A stretch of DNA of 64,000 bases from an uncultured Eubacteriales bacterium (GCA_949292905.1 CASFAV010000004.1:212755-276754), one strand, 5' to 3'; shown: positions 43,701 to 55,000, numbered from the stretch's first letter. Notes: generated by a model from the sequence alone, not told the origin. Numbers and translations: made by a program.

Positions 43701-46700
43701 CTAGATAATCTTCGTCGTATTCCCACACGATATCGGTATAAGTTTCTTCGACCGAGCTTCCCGTGAACTTGATGGAAATACTGTCGGGGAATTTGATGTC
43801 GTAAGGATCGATGTAATATTCGTCGAACGCCTGCTGATAATCGATATCGGAGCCTTCGGGAACGGCAGAAATACTCGTGTATTCCACTCGTCTGTCCGTG
43901 GTGGAAAGCTGCAGATCGAGCTGGGAGCCTAGCACGCTCGAGTCGTCGAAGTAATCGTAGACGCCCGAAGTATACGTCACTCCCTCGTATTCGTAGCTGA
44001 CGCGGAAGCTGACTATCTTGGCGGTGATGGGACCGGAAGCATTGGTAAGAGTTATGTCGCGCGAAAGCAACCACTTGACCTCGCTGAGATAGAGCTCCCT
44101 ACCCAGTTTTTCCGCCGCCGCCGCGGCAGTCGAGCCGTCCTGATAGGCGTTGGCGAAGGTGAGGCGCAACGTAGAAGGCAGTTTATAGCTGCTTCTCGCG
44201 GGATCGGCGCCGGATACCGTATAATACGCGTTGGCGCCTTCGGGCACGTAAAGCGTGGAGTTGATGGGGTCTATCAACATGTAGTGGTTCCTTACTTCGC
44301 CGGTACCGCTCACGGAAGCGAGCATCAGAGTAAAGTAATTATCCACGGGCGTCGCCGCCGCGGTGTAGCCGCGTTCGGTGGTATAGATCCCCTGCGTCAT
44401 ACGGTTAAGATAGGTGACCTGCACGACTATTTCCGCGCTGACTCCCGCTTTTGAGACGGTCGCCGACACGGCGCGCGTGCCGCCGGCTATGGGCAGATCG
44501 TATACGGAGCTCTCCCAGACTACGTTCACTTCGTCGAGATCCACTATCTCTCCCGTAGCGGTGAGCACTTTGCCGCGCGCAAGCGCGGTAGTAGGAATAA
44601 CGGGATTCAACGGGTCTACCACGAGTTCCACCTGACCGCTCACGGCGTAGCCCGCCCCGAATCCGAAGCTTATTTCGTCGATACCTATCTGCTGAGCGTC
44701 GAGCGAATAGATGGCGTCGGTGGTGATCCGGTTGATATCCGCGCTCTTGAAGGTGTTGACGAAGCTTACCGAAGACGTTTCGTTACTGCTCCAGTCGCTC
44801 TTGTTGAAAACTATCACGGAGCGCAGTTTCTCCTCGGTATCCGCGTAATACTCGGGATAGAACGTAAGCGTTGTGAACGTGTCTCCCTCAACTCCGCGTA
44901 CGAAGAATTCCACGTTGAAAGACTCCGCAAGGCTGGTGAGCGTATAAGGATTGAATTCGATGACGTTATCGGTAATGTCGAGTATGCGGCTGAATTCCCA
45001 AGTATCGGACGCAAGCGTAACGGAAATGCTCCTGCCCTGCGCTTCCGCCTCTCCTTCGCCGTAGGTGAACATACCCACGAGATTGAGATTTATGCCGCCG
45101 AGCACGGAGAGGTCGTCGTCGATAAGCAATTCGTATTCTCCGCTTCCCGCGATACCCGTTTCCTTATACCACCTGATAAAAGGCACAACGGGCGAGGACA
45201 CCGCGAGATAATCGGAATACAGCGCATAAGTCGAAGCGCTTTCGCCGAAAGCTTCGTCGTCGTAAACGACGTTGGCGAGAGTGCCGAATTCCCGAAGCAA
45301 CGCATTCATGTCGTCGAGCGCGTTCCCGTCGACTCCCAAGACGCCTTCGAGCGACGTGAAGTAACCCTCTTCGAGCGCGGAAGGAATGTCTGCGACCAAC
45401 GCGGTGAACGGATTATCCACGTAATACATGTTCATCATTATTTCCGTAGGCAAGCCGATAACGGTACGCTCTACGACCACTACGTGCATCACGAGGTACT
45501 GCGCCTTGTCCGCGTCGTCGAAGCTCTTGAGCACGGTATAGAATAGATATTCCGCGCCGTACTCGTGATCGGCGCCCGCGTAACGGTACCTTCCGTCGGA
45601 GGTAAGCTCGAAAGCCGCCTGCGCTCTTTCGCCGTAAGGCGTCCAAACGACCGATTTATCCACGCCCTCGGAAGCGCCCGCATAGAATATCCTCACGCTC
45701 TCCGGCAGAACGAACGTGGACGAATCGTAAGGATCGATATAATACTTGTCTGCCACATACGCGTCCGCGCCGGTGTTGCTCTTGTTGAGATACTCGACTC
45801 CGGTAGCCGTCTTGTCGGGGAATACCACGGTAAGGCTGAGCGTGGAATTGCCGTCGGGCAAGGTCACTCTCATATAAAGTCCGTCGTTGGGAGTTCCGTA
45901 CTTTTCGCCCATCGTATGTCCGAGACTGTTGTAAGTGAGCGCGGTAACTTCGACGTAGTTGCCGGACTTGTCTCTCAATTCGTATTTTACGTCCGCGTCG
46001 GCGCCGAACTTATAGGATACGGAGCCGAAATCCACTTCGATATCTTTAGGAAGCGTCAGAATGCCGTCGTACGAGTCGGAAGCGTACTGATCGAACGTGA
46101 GATTGTTGTATACGATCTCGTAATCGGGATGCGAAATATAACCGTTCGCGAGTTTCGCGACTTCGATATAAAGTTCGACGGTCTGCGTTTCGCCGTTGTA
46201 GCCGCGTATCGTGCCCGTAGCGAAAAGCAACCTGTTCACGCCCGACGAAGTGATGTTTTTGCGCAGCTTTTCGGCGGAGAAGTTGCCCTCCCCGTCCGCG
46301 AACGTTTCCGAAGGCTTCCAGCCGTCCACGAGCGTGAAGGAAACGTCATACTCGGAATTGACGAATTGCGCCGTGGTCTTGGGCACTATTACCGTGCTCA
46401 GATTGGCAGGGATATTCTCCACGGGCATCACGTCGTAAGCGTTTTCGATAACGAGGGTGCCGTCGGTTATCTTGTACAGTCCTTCGTCCGCGGTGGAATA
46501 CCCGGTAAGTCCCACGTCTTTCTTATAGAAGTTCAATCGTAGCGTTATGATCTGTCCGCCGGGCAACGACGCCTGCAGGGTGATGTTCCTGCCCAACGCG
46601 AATTTGAAGAATTCGTATCGGATATTGGAAACGGACTGTCCCGCGCCGATGACGGCGCCGTTCGAACCGGTTTCGGTGGCGGTGGCGACCCATACGAGAT

Positions 46701-49700
46701 CGTCGTATTCCACCGTTCCGCTGCGCAGATATTGCACGGCGAACGTGTCGGGCAACAGGTAGCCTTCCTGAGTTTCGTAGAGCGGGTTGCCGTTCTCGTC
46801 GAAGGTCTCGATACCTATCGAATAATCGCTCTCCTGCAATACGTCGCGCAGGAATCTGAGGTTGACGGTAAAGCTCTGTACGCAACTGCCTTCCGTAAGT
46901 TTCTCCACTACGAAAGTCACGATTACGTAATTATCCGTGACCGTCACGTCGGTATCCTGATCGGTAGGCGTCTTGTGTCCGTACACGAAATCGTTAAGGT
47001 CGTCGCGCAAAGAATATACCGCGGCGTTGACCATGGCGGAGTCGGAGAAGGACAACGCAACTGCACCGAACAGATAATCGACGTACTGCTTGGGCGTACA
47101 CAGACCGGTGACCGTAATGCCGTTGTCGTCCACGTACGTACCGCGCAGCGCGTAGATCTTATTGAAGGTGATATCGATGACGTTGTTGCCGCTCGGTCTC
47201 ACATCGCCGCTCTCCTGATCGAGTACGTAACGCACGAATTCGATATCGGATTCCACCGCTATCACGTTGTTTTCGTCGGGCGAGGTGAATTCCGAGGAGA
47301 GATTGTTGAAATTCATTCCCGTTATGACTCTGGGCTCCACGCGGAAAGCAAGACTCACTTCCTGCTCGAGCACGGTGTCGGGTTTGATAACGCCCCTGAG
47401 CTCTATCAAGCCGTCTGCGTATCCCGCGTAATATTCGCTGCTGCCCGCGGGGCTCTGAAGCACGGTGAGGAATTCGTCGAGGTTGAGCCATACTATCTCC
47501 ACGCCGGGACTGCGCGTGCCGTCGTCGAAGCCGATGTCGACATTCGCCAATCCGGAATCGAGCTTCTCGTACAGCTCCGCGCTCGCCGCGGAGTAAGTGT
47601 CCACGGGAACATAATACTTATTGTCGTTATCTGTGATGATTTCGTCGTCGGGAACAAGTCCGTAAATACGGTCTCCGTGCACCACCTTCTTATCGAATAT
47701 CACCCTCAGCTCGATGGTCTGATCGAGCATGCCGGTATCCGCTCCGCCCGCGATGCCCGTCACGAACACGTATTCGCCTCCCTGCGGAGAAGCGGTGAAT
47801 TCGGCTGCCGGAATTCCGCTTTCGGTATACCAATCCGCATTATATATGCTGTCGGGAATACCGGAGCCTTCGGCAAATCTGAGCATGATCTTATCGGGGA
47901 GCACGAGCTCGTCGTACGGATTGCGGCCTCTCAGATAATATCTGCCGTTCTCCTCGGTAACGCCGTCGAAGCTCGTCTCGTCGTCGTTGAGCATCACAAC
48001 GCTTTCGTATGCGCCGGAGCGGTTCAGAACGAGCATCGTCAGGGTCTGAGTAAGTTCGCCGTCTCCTATCACGCCGTAAACGCGCAGATAGGTCTCTTCC
48101 GCGAAGGCGTTGATTATCCTGCCGTCCTCGGAAATGATATTGTCGTTCGCGCCGTCCAATCCGGCGATCCAGCGCACGGGGTATTCTCTGAGCGCGGTAA
48201 CGCCCTGATATTCCACGTTGACGAATACGCTCTTGGGAAGATAGATATTGCTCTCGTCCTGCGAATACGGGTCGAAATAGAAGCAACTTTCTTCCACGCC
48301 GCCCGTCTCGGTGAAGCTCGCGAGCGACGCCCTGACTGGATTGACGGCGGTGAGCTCGTCGATGATCTCGCCGTTATCGTCGTACGTCACCGAGGTGACC
48401 GCCACGACGGATTCGGAACGGATTCCTATGACTCTTGTGGGGCACACGACGCGTACGGTAACCTTCTGCAAGCCCGCGATGTCGTCGCCGAAATAAGCGG
48501 TCGCTTCGTTGTCTTTGCCGTTATTGAGGGGGTTGACGGAACGGTCTATCGTGACGTAATCGGCGACGGGATAGTTCCACGCGAGCGGGACGTCGTAATA
48601 TCCGTCGCACATGGGATCGGTGCTCGCGCCTTCCGCGGGTTCGGTCCCGATGATGCGGTAACGACCGCTCGTGAAATATATGCGCACCTCGTTGGCTGTC
48701 GTGGTGTACGTAGGCAACGTATAAGTGGAAGTCACCAGCGGATCCACGGTATAATAGCCGTTATTCTCGGAATTGATCTTGATATAATCCACTTCTTTCG
48801 CGGAGATAGTCACTACGAGCGCTATGCTGAGCGTCTGATATTTGGCTACCACCACCTTTTCGCCGCCCGTGAAGGCGATGAGCGACTCGTTGAAGCCCCA
48901 GTCGAATTCGGGAAGCGCTATCGTTTCCGTGGTATTGCTTCCGGGATAGGAATTGAAGGTGAGATACAGCGTGCTCGACTCGTCGATATCGGGCGTGGAC
49001 GGATCGTCCTCGCGATAGCGTATGGGATAATACGCTTCGCCCGCCGCGTTCGCGGCGGCTTTTTTGAGAGAATAATCGTAAGGATCTATAGTCACTCGCG
49101 CGACTATCGGTATATCGTTATAGTAGTCGTTTACGCCTACCTTGACAGTCCTTCCGAGCACGGTCATGTTTATCTCGAAACTTATCTCCGCTATACTGCC
49201 CTTCCCTATCACCAACCTGTAGGTTTCGGGCGCGAGCCCCTGCAGCAGGAGCGAAGCGTTACCGTTGTTATACGGGAATGGAGTGCCGTCCTTATATTCG
49301 AGCGTGTAAGGAAGCTCGCCGTAAAGCCCGTTGTCGTAGATCACTCTTACCGTTTCGGCGAAAGGCTTTTCCTCGGACGGATCTATCACCACGGAATAGT
49401 TTTCGAGCGCTCTCACCACGCTTATGCCGCTGTCGGTGTCCGTGAAGAACATCGTGTAAGTTACCGTCTGACCGAAAAGCGTCGCAACGGGATGATATTC
49501 GTATACTCCCGTCACGAGCGTGACCGATTCTTCGGTATAGGTAAGTTGCAGAATGAGCGTCTCGTCGCCTATCGTGACCGCAGCCGTATCGTACCATACC
49601 GCTTCGTAGATGCTCTCCCATTCCGCATCCGTGACGCTCGAGTCGCTCGCGGGATCGTATACGGTGATGGTCGGAGTGTGATACTCGCTCGGTTCGACGG

Positions 49701-51963
49701 TCGGCGCGGGTGCCGTAAAGTTCGTTTTAAGCCTGAGTGTTGCGACTATCGATTCGAGCTTGAACAGATCGAGCAGAGGATTGCCGCCCTCATCGTCCTT
49801 CTGCGAAACGAGCTTGACCGACACGTAATCGTTCTCGAGCGTAACTGCGGCGTCGGACGCCACCATTTCGTACATTGCGGCGAGCGAACCGGTATCCCAG
49901 TCTTCGTTACCCGTGAGCGCGCTCACTCCGTCGAGAAGCACGTCGCGGGAAAGCACGTATTTCACGCCGAGCAGGCGGTTGTCGATATAAATATTATCGG
50001 CATAGGCGGTATCGGACTCGAATAAGAGAACCGCTTCGCCGTTGATCGCGAATTCGAGAGAGAAATATATCTCCTCCGCGGTCTGCCAGATTTTGCCTTT
50101 TACGGTGAGCATATCGCTCACTTTGAGAGTGCAGGGCGTGTTCTTCCCGGTGACGTCGCCGACGAATATGCCCATAAACGCCGATATGTCGTTGAATTCC
50201 TTGCCCTGCGCGCTGAATTCGCCGTCTATCTCGAGCACGACGGTGTCGGGCACGCTGAAAGGTTTGTACTCGGCGAGTTCCGCTTCGGAAGGTACTTCTA
50301 CGATAAGTCCGCTGTCGGGTATGTCGTTGAGCGTGAGTTCGCAGCTCAACACCTCTTTTTCTCCGCTGTAAAGTGCGGCGCCTATCCCTTTGGTCGCCGT
50401 GTCGAAAGTGAGCTCCAGCACGAGCCCGTCGGCTATCCCCAGTCCGAGGATCTCGTCGACGAACGCCGAATCCACGCCGAGAAGAGTCGCTATATAATCG
50501 GCTATGTCCGTAGAGGACGCGCCGATAACTTCCGAGAGAAATTCGGAATCCACGGTGATATGGAACACGCCGTCTTCGGAGTGGATCTTGCTCAGTATGA
50601 TCTCGAGCTGTTCGTTGTCGTACTCGGTATCGTCGAGAGAAGGTATCTCTATACCTGTGGCAAGCATCGTAACGACGTCATCGACGATACCTCCGAGTTC
50701 TTTCGCCAGATCGATGTCGTAGAACACCGTCTTGGGCATTCCGAGAGCCGCGTAATCGGCGATGTCGCCGAGATAATCGCGGGTGAGCCCCTCGAGATCC
50801 ACGTAAAGCCTGCCGCCTGCGTAATAGCTCGCCGCGACCACGGAATCGGCGTCCTGTCTGTTGGTGAGCACGATCGCGAATTTGTTGAGGGCGTTATCCT
50901 CGGTATTCAGATCGCCTTTGGCGTCGAGATAGAATTCCGCGTCGAGCGCGGGTACGTATACCGTTCCTGTAAGATGCGTCTGCCCGTAACTCTCCGAATC
51001 GTAATCGGTATTGAGCGAAGGATCCACCTCGCGGGGAATATCTACCTCTCCCGTCCCGTACGTTGCGGTGTACGCCGCGGAAAGATAATACCTGCTTACA
51101 TTGTTGCTCTGCGTTCCGTCGAACACGATATCGAAGCTTCTCGCGGCGTAAGTTTCCGCGTCAAGCTTGTCGAGCACCACCATGAGCCGCGTGGCGTTGA
51201 AAAGCCCTATCTCCGTTTTGCCGAGGTCGCTCACGTTGAAACCGAGGAAATAGTTGCTCAAAGCGTCAAGTTTGGTACCCAAAGACGTAATATTCTGAGT
51301 TATGTAATCGTTTACCGTACCTTTCAGTCTGTCGAGGTTTATGTCCTTGACGGTGATCGTATCCGTATTCTCGTCGACGTTTATCTTGGTGATGTTGTCG
51401 GAGACGGCGAACGAGGAAAGGCTTTCGATATTTGAGGCGAAGTCCGACGCATAGAACAATCCGCCCATATCGAACCAGGTGATTATTTCGTAGAACATAT
51501 CGAAGCTCGCCGTACTGCCGAATCCGGGCATTTCGACGCGCTTGCCGCCCACCGCGTAATAAAGCGTTTTATCCTTATAATATACGAACACCGTATTCTG
51601 CTCGTTGAGATGGTCGTATATGCAAAGCATTATTTCCGAATCCTCGGGACGCGCAACGTCGTAGTTGGCGTCGTAGTTGACGTTGACGTTCACGTTATCG
51701 ACGATGAGCGTGTACTCGGAGGTTACGTAACGAGTACCCGTGGTCGTTTGTGAAATGCGTTCGCCGGCGTTTACGAGGCCGTTCTTGATATCGGAGAAAA
51801 TAACGCTCTTGTTAATGGTAGGCGTATCTATGACGTCGCCGCCCGGATCGCCGCCGTTGTCGGGCGTTTGCGTATCGTCGTCCGAGTTACACGCCACAGC
51901 CGCCGTCAGCATAAGCGCGACGATCAGCATAAGCATCATCAGCTTTATGAGTTTATTTCGCAT
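40768..51963 (-). CDS. Giant surface lipoprotein, 3731 residues, Ig-like repeats and C-terminal beta-helix
   Basis: Signal peptide and lipobox AAVAC near residue 25, then an Asp/Gly-rich linker. Residues of about 45-760 form a module shared with the neighbouring giant (LDALSNYFLGFNVSDLGKT against LDPLSNKYLGFLLSTLGNT). Some 800-3070 are tandem repeats of about 100 residues built on YxxDPYDxxxxxLPxxVxxxF, a V-W strand and a final VxVxxRxVxG strand, as at 1231, 2074 and 2717. About 3080-3490 are MBG-like domains (YNGAYRDAVVLVNG, NYxVT ends). About 3500-3731 look like a right-handed beta-helix with single-coil repeats. No LPXTG or SLH anchor; attachment is presumably by the N-terminal lipid. An adhesin or fibre role is likely but not shown. 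The start follows a GGGAGG site. Confidence 0.85.
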   Translation of the reverse strand: MRNKLIKLMMLMLIVALMLTAAVACNSDDDTQTPDNGGDPGGDVIDTPTINKSVIFSDIKNGLVNAGERISQTTTGTRYVTSEYTLIVDNVNVNVNYDANYDVARPEDSEIMLCIYDHLNEQNTVFVYYKDKTLYYAVGGKRVEMPGFGSTASFDMFYEIITWFDMGGLFYASDFASNIESLSSFAVSDNITKINVDENTDTITVKDINLDRLKGTVNDYITQNITSLGTKLDALSNYFLGFNVSDLGKTEIGLFNATRLMVVLDKLDAETYAARSFDIVFDGTQSNNVSRYYLSAAYTATYGTGEVDIPREVDPSLNTDYDSESYGQTHLTGTVYVPALDAEFYLDAKGDLNTEDNALNKFAIVLTNRQDADSVVAASYYAGGRLYVDLEGLTRDYLGDIADYAALGMPKTVFYDIDLAKELGGIVDDVVTMLATGIEIPSLDDTEYDNEQLEIILSKIHSEDGVFHITVDSEFLSEVIGASSTDIADYIATLLGVDSAFVDEILGLGIADGLVLELTFDTATKGIGAALYSGEKEVLSCELTLNDIPDSGLIVEVPSEAELAEYKPFSVPDTVVLEIDGEFSAQGKEFNDISAFMGIFVGDVTGKNTPCTLKVSDMLTVKGKIWQTAEEIYFSLEFAINGEAVLLFESDTAYADNIYIDNRLLGVKYVLSRDVLLDGVSALTGNEDWDTGSLAAMYEMVASDAAVTLENDYVSVKLVSQKDDEGGNPLLDLFKLESIVATLRLKTNFTAPAPTVEPSEYHTPTITVYDPASDSSVTDAEWESIYEAVWYDTAAVTIGDETLILQLTYTEESVTLVTGVYEYHPVATLFGQTVTYTMFFTDTDSGISVVRALENYSVVIDPSEEKPFAETVRVIYDNGLYGELPYTLEYKDGTPFPYNNGNASLLLQGLAPETYRLVIGKGSIAEISFEINMTVLGRTVKVGVNDYYNDIPIVARVTIDPYDYSLKKAAANAAGEAYYPIRYREDDPSTPDIDESSTLYLTFNSYPGSNTTETIALPEFDWGFNESLIAFTGGEKVVVAKYQTLSIALVVTISAKEVDYIKINSENNGYYTVDPLVTSTYTLPTYTTTANEVRIYFTSGRYRIIGTEPAEGASTDPMCDGYYDVPLAWNYPVADYVTIDRSVNPLNNGKDNEATAYFGDDIAGLQKVTVRVVCPTRVIGIRSESVVAVTSVTYDDNGEIIDELTAVNPVRASLASFTETGGVEESCFYFDPYSQDESNIYLPKSVFVNVEYQGVTALREYPVRWIAGLDGANDNIISEDGRIINAFAEETYLRVYGVIGDGELTQTLTMLVLNRSGAYESVVMLNDDETSFDGVTEENGRYYLRGRNPYDELVLPDKIMLRFAEGSGIPDSIYNADWYTESGIPAAEFTASPQGGEYVFVTGIAGGADTGMLDQTIELRVIFDKKVVHGDRIYGLVPDDEIITDNDNKYYVPVDTYSAASAELYEKLDSGLANVDIGFDDGTRSPGVEIVWLNLDEFLTVLQSPAGSSEYYAGYADGLIELRGVIKPDTVLEQEVSLAFRVEPRVITGMNFNNLSSEFTSPDENNVIAVESDIEFVRYVLDQESGDVRPSGNNVIDITFNKIYALRGTYVDDNGITVTGLCTPKQYVDYLFGAVALSFSDSAMVNAAVYSLRDDLNDFVYGHKTPTDQDTDVTVTDNYVIVTFVVEKLTEGSCVQSFTVNLRFLRDVLQESDYSIGIETFDENGNPLYETQEGYLLPDTFAVQYLRSGTVEYDDLVWVATATETGSNGAVIGAGQSVSNIRYEFFKFALGRNITLQASLPGGQIITLRLNFYKKDVGLTGYSTADEGLYKITDGTLVIENAYDVMPVENIPANLSTVIVPKTTAQFVNSEYDVSFTLVDGWKPSETFADGEGNFSAEKLRKNITSSGVNRLLFATGTIRGYNGETQTVELYIEVAKLANGYISHPDYEIVYNNLTFDQYASDSYDGILTLPKDIEVDFGSVSYKFGADADVKYELRDKSGNYVEVTALTYNSLGHTMGEKYGTPNDGLYMRVTLPDGNSTLSLTVVFPDKTATGVEYLNKSNTGADAYVADKYYIDPYDSSTFVLPESVRIFYAGASEGVDKSVVWTPYGERAQAAFELTSDGRYRYAGADHEYGAEYLFYTVLKSFDDADKAQYLVMHVVVVERTVIGLPTEIMMNMYYVDNPFTALVADIPSALEEGYFTSLEGVLGVDGNALDDMNALLREFGTLANVVYDDEAFGESASTYALYSDYLAVSSPVVPFIRWYKETGIAGSGEYELLIDDDLSVLGGINLNLVGMFTYGEGEAEAQGRSISVTLASDTWEFSRILDITDNVIEFNPYTLTSLAESFNVEFFVRGVEGDTFTTLTFYPEYYADTEEKLRSVIVFNKSDWSSNETSSVSFVNTFKSADINRITTDAIYSLDAQQIGIDEISFGFGAGYAVSGQVELVVDPLNPVIPTTALARGKVLTATGEIVDLDEVNVVWESSVYDLPIAGGTRAVSATVSKAGVSAEIVVQVTYLNRMTQGIYTTERGYTAAATPVDNYFTLMLASVSGTGEVRNHYMLIDPINSTLYVPEGANAYYTVSGADPARSSYKLPSTLRLTFANAYQDGSTAAAAAEKLGRELYLSEVKWLLSRDITLTNASGPITAKIVSFRVSYEYEGVTYTSGVYDYFDDSSVLGSQLDLQLSTTDRRVEYTSISAVPEGSDIDYQQAFDEYYIDPYDIKFPDSISIKFTGSSVEETYTDIVWEYDEDYLERTDVISGNIGAELMFVTASMQVYGTRLDIQFSIKARNIDITVPLPGGGTTTEPLSGGTLYVRKGVPIEEQLPHKLYYRFDYDDNTTQIAAVPLSFAAANLPNIDNVEAGMTYTNIRGTLGTVDEDNVVFTIIVIDPKLYAVNEESSGGNVTGYSNGGFYYDYIPIGVNRAGQYVAGPETATLPDKVIVTEEGAYLDIVSVDYDVANLVATFNCTYTFLSFSDSQNLSGDAEGNGPNSDKMAISFTVPIRTYDYTTIEAREAEFASATVRFPLGQTITSSDMPLTVTGIAPLWSMQNVNQNRAGEYDVACSFKNAYGEIITGTMKVIVEKQQLTAEDITWTTVDGVNFLNRVYTGEALDITQYFTIKNFLREDGSYGPVQNFSVQYSIDGGISWQDEQPVAVKLDGSPDYRVRILIREEDDYNVTGYYTYYLVIDKCEIYAEDIYFHMGDDVPITESDFEYVTSEGGTATVKVKQAIYTYNGAEQYPLIGGVPKGATYELVYAEYDPESTNPAYNPVLRPVNVGDYLMRMTFVEDQRNYTMNAGMEFTIVVRIEKPVINYTLQTTMEYNGAYRDAVVLVNGAPFDDPGVTFEFTYMPDGEQQLPQGSKIRDAGNYIVKAKIDGGQNYPDGELNDISVTIVPREITIAINKVESEYLDELKPFDSAITVVSSEDPDEAGLVGTDTLAIFGAFDIVWTGGTLTYKHMVGSYELAFATTPAHRNYVITAEKGSYEIVARTAGAVVIADKSALDAAVAQLRDGDTVRWYLEAGNYGSLTISRNASVAIVGSYDLTADEERIAVFFDSVTIAAGDVTLDIISFAPKASSSSVYVGAKAGAVTVSRSEFVNSGATVLIDSVGVRAQTGYGGVVEIKESYFYSYSTAVYLESGAVNISDSEFYFNNMGVNVASGNITLSDNSFVNTKGPAVYIGASDSEVSIFDNVFKRNNVAIKTNTPLRNDIRVQNEFAENAVTFEGWSDEE

Positions 51964-52010
51964 TGTAACCTCCCGGGGTGTAACCCCCTTGCGTGCTGTC
52001 TTTATGCCGG

Positions 52011-52073
52011 CTCCGCCGGTCCGTTCCGGGCGCCTTCGGGCGCCCCGCTCGCCGCGCGGTACGGCGCGGCGAG
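52011..52073. other. Stack of GC-rich hairpins between the two giant genes
   Basis: Three stems in 60 bases: CCGGC/GCCGG near 52011-52025, GGGCGCC/GGCGCCC (52028-52045), and a perfect 10-base CTCGCCGCGC/GCGCGGCGAG (52048-52073). No U run follows, so a normal terminator is unlikely. They may limit read-through or protect the mRNA 3' end. Confidence 0.6.
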
Positions 52074-52086
52074 TAAGAGTCCCCCG

Positions 52087-55000
52087 TTATTTCGTCAGTA
52101 CGAAGCCCGAGCACTCGTATCTGTTCAATTCCTCGCCCGTCAGAGCGTCCTTGAGCAACACGTACTCCGAGCGGACGGTCGTGACGTCGCCTACGGTTAT
52201 CTCCTGCCAGGATTCCACGACGTAAGTGTACTCCTTGGTATTGACGCCGTATTTTATCGCCGCGTCGTTGAGCGCGGGCATCAGTCGGGCGTACAGGTCG
52301 CCGTAAGGATTGCCTGTGCCGTCGTAGCTCGCCTGTCCGTAGTTGGAGCGCGGAGACGTCGTCGCCGCATAATTCTCGTTATCCACCGTCCTGTTCTCGG
52401 GCAGCATATCGAGCATGACGAGCACGATATTCACTACCTGCGTGTATACCACGTCGGCGCCGTCGTACACCTTGACGAGCACCTTCCAGTAGTCCATATA
52501 GCCGCCGCCGAGATATCTGCCCTCGAAGGAGAACGTGCTTCCCGAGCTCGCCTCATCCCACCATACCGCTTCGAAGGTATATCCGAAGCCGTTGATGTCG
52601 GCGCCGTTGTAGGTACCCGTTACGCTTACGGGCGTGATCGTGAACGCGCCGGGCGAAAGCGGATCGACGATATAGAATATCTTGCTGTCGCCCGCTACGA
52701 GCGCGTCGTCCGCTTCCTTCTTGTCGTAAGCGTCGGAATCGATACCGGCGCCGTATCCGAGATCGAGCCCCGTTATCGAATACGAAGTGTTCCACTGTCT
52801 GTAGACGATATTGCTCGAGTATTCCTGCGAACCGTTGACGCTTATCCTCTTCGAATATTGCGTGCGCGTGCCCGCATTGACGTAGATAGCGCTGTCCCAT
52901 TCGGTCACGGAGTAGGTGAAGCTTCTGTCTTCCAGACCGAGATCGGTGACCGCCGCGTTCAATACGTTCATCGCCTGACCTTCCCTCATTACCTGCGCGT
53001 TGATGAGATGCGTAAGGTATACGTCTTTATAAGGATTGGTCGCGGCGCCGTAATAGGTCGCGGCGTTGTAGGACGTCTTGACGCGCGCCGCGGTCAGTAT
53101 GCTCGCATACTGATTGTTGATGTACGTCGTGGGCGACATGTCGAGCGCCACGAGCATGACGTCGAAAGCCTGCGTATACAGGAAGGCTTCGTCGTTCGGG
53201 TTGGTCAGCTCCACCGTCACCGTGAAGTCTCTTATGACCCCGCCCGCAAGGTAACTTGCGGTGAGTCTGCGCACGCTGTCGCTGTTCCAGATGACGCGGG
53301 CGACGAGACCGGCGTCGTTGAGAGACACGTCGTACTCGTTGTTGTAAGTACCCCACGCCAGCACCTTTCTATCCGTGAAGTCGGGTTCGAGCGGGTTGAC
53401 CACGTAAACCGCGTTCTGCTGGGTGCCCTTGCCGTATCCGAAGTCGAGCTGGAGGACGTTGGGCATCTCGTACTGATAAATACAGCTGCCTACCGTCACT
53501 ATGTCGTTACGTACGGTATTGCCCATATAGAAAGGACCGGTGGCTTCGCCGAGCCTCGAGGCTTCGTTCAACGAAGCGTCGTTCCAATACAGGCGGTAAG
53601 CGTAATTTTCGGAATCGAACGAGGCGTCTACAGCCGCGGGATCTATGCCTTCGGGGACGAATTTATACTGATTTATCTTCTTTTCCGCGGTTCCGGTTTC
53701 GGGATCGATGTGCATGACGTCGAAGTCCACGAGATAATGGTCCACCGACGAATATCCCGTTATGGCGGAAATGACGAAGCGCAGCGAATCGCCTTCCATT
53801 ATGATGTAGCCGCCGCCCGCCATCGGCTTACGTATGGCGGCATACGAGAAGGAATCGATATACACTTTGATAGCCACGGGCTGACCGCGCGAAGCGTTGT
53901 AGACGTTGCCTTCCACGAGGATATAGCTCACGTTGCCGTTCGCGTCCACGGTGCCGGTCGCCACGATGTCCGCATCCTCGAACTGCCATACGAGCGCGTA
54001 ATCGAGTCCGCCGGAATATTCGACGGTCTGAGGCAGATCGGACGCCCTCTGCGCGAATATGTCGGTGTAATGGTAATATGCGTTGACGTCGGCGTCGTAG
54101 CTGTGAGAGGTTTCGTCGTATCTGTCGAGCTTACCTTCGACGAGGTAATACTCGTCCATTACTCTGTCGTACACTTTCACTTTATACTCGAGCGTGACGT
54201 CCTGAAGCCCCGCATAACCGCCGAGCACTCCGGTGAACGGGAAGTACTGCTCCGAGTCGCTGCCGAAAACTCTGCGGTAAGTGTCGTACATGACCTCGAA
54301 ATTCGCAGGAACGTTCCATTCGACGCCGTAGTCGAGATCTTCGCCTTCCGCGAATTTGAGCGTCACGGTGGAGGGCACCGTCACGTCCTCGGAATAAGGA
54401 TCGAGCCAAAGCGTATTGACTTCGGTGTCGCGGTCTATCGCGGAAGTGACGTCGACTACGGTCTTATCGAGGAAATGCACCCTGATCTTGACCACCTGTC
54501 CGTCGGTAAGCGTTGCGGTAAGGTAAACGTCCCTCGCCGTATCCGCGGGAAGTCCGAGTTCGGTATTGCCGCCGAGCCTCGTAAGGTTATGCCCGTCGAG
54601 GGTATAGCCTACGGAGGTGATCGCGCTTCCGTCGCTGCGCTTATAAGAAATACCGTTATACGCGAACGCATGCGTGAGCGACACGTTTGCGCCCGCGGTA
54701 CGATTCGCGTCGTCGTATATGAGCGTTATGTACGACGGGAGCGTGAACGTTCCCGCGTAATCGTAGTTATGATAAGCGTCAACGTTTATCGTGATGATAC
54801 CGTCCTCGTCGCGGACTTCGCTCGTGAAGTGGCGCGACGCCGCCGCGGCGGAAGACTCGTATTTCAGCTGTTCCACGTCGCACGGCAATACCCTGAGATA
54901 CACGATGACGTCCTGACCGATGATATTCGCGGTAGCGAGCGCTATTTCGTCCGGGTGTTCGCCTTCTCCCATTCCAATCGTGCCGCGGTAATCTATCGCG

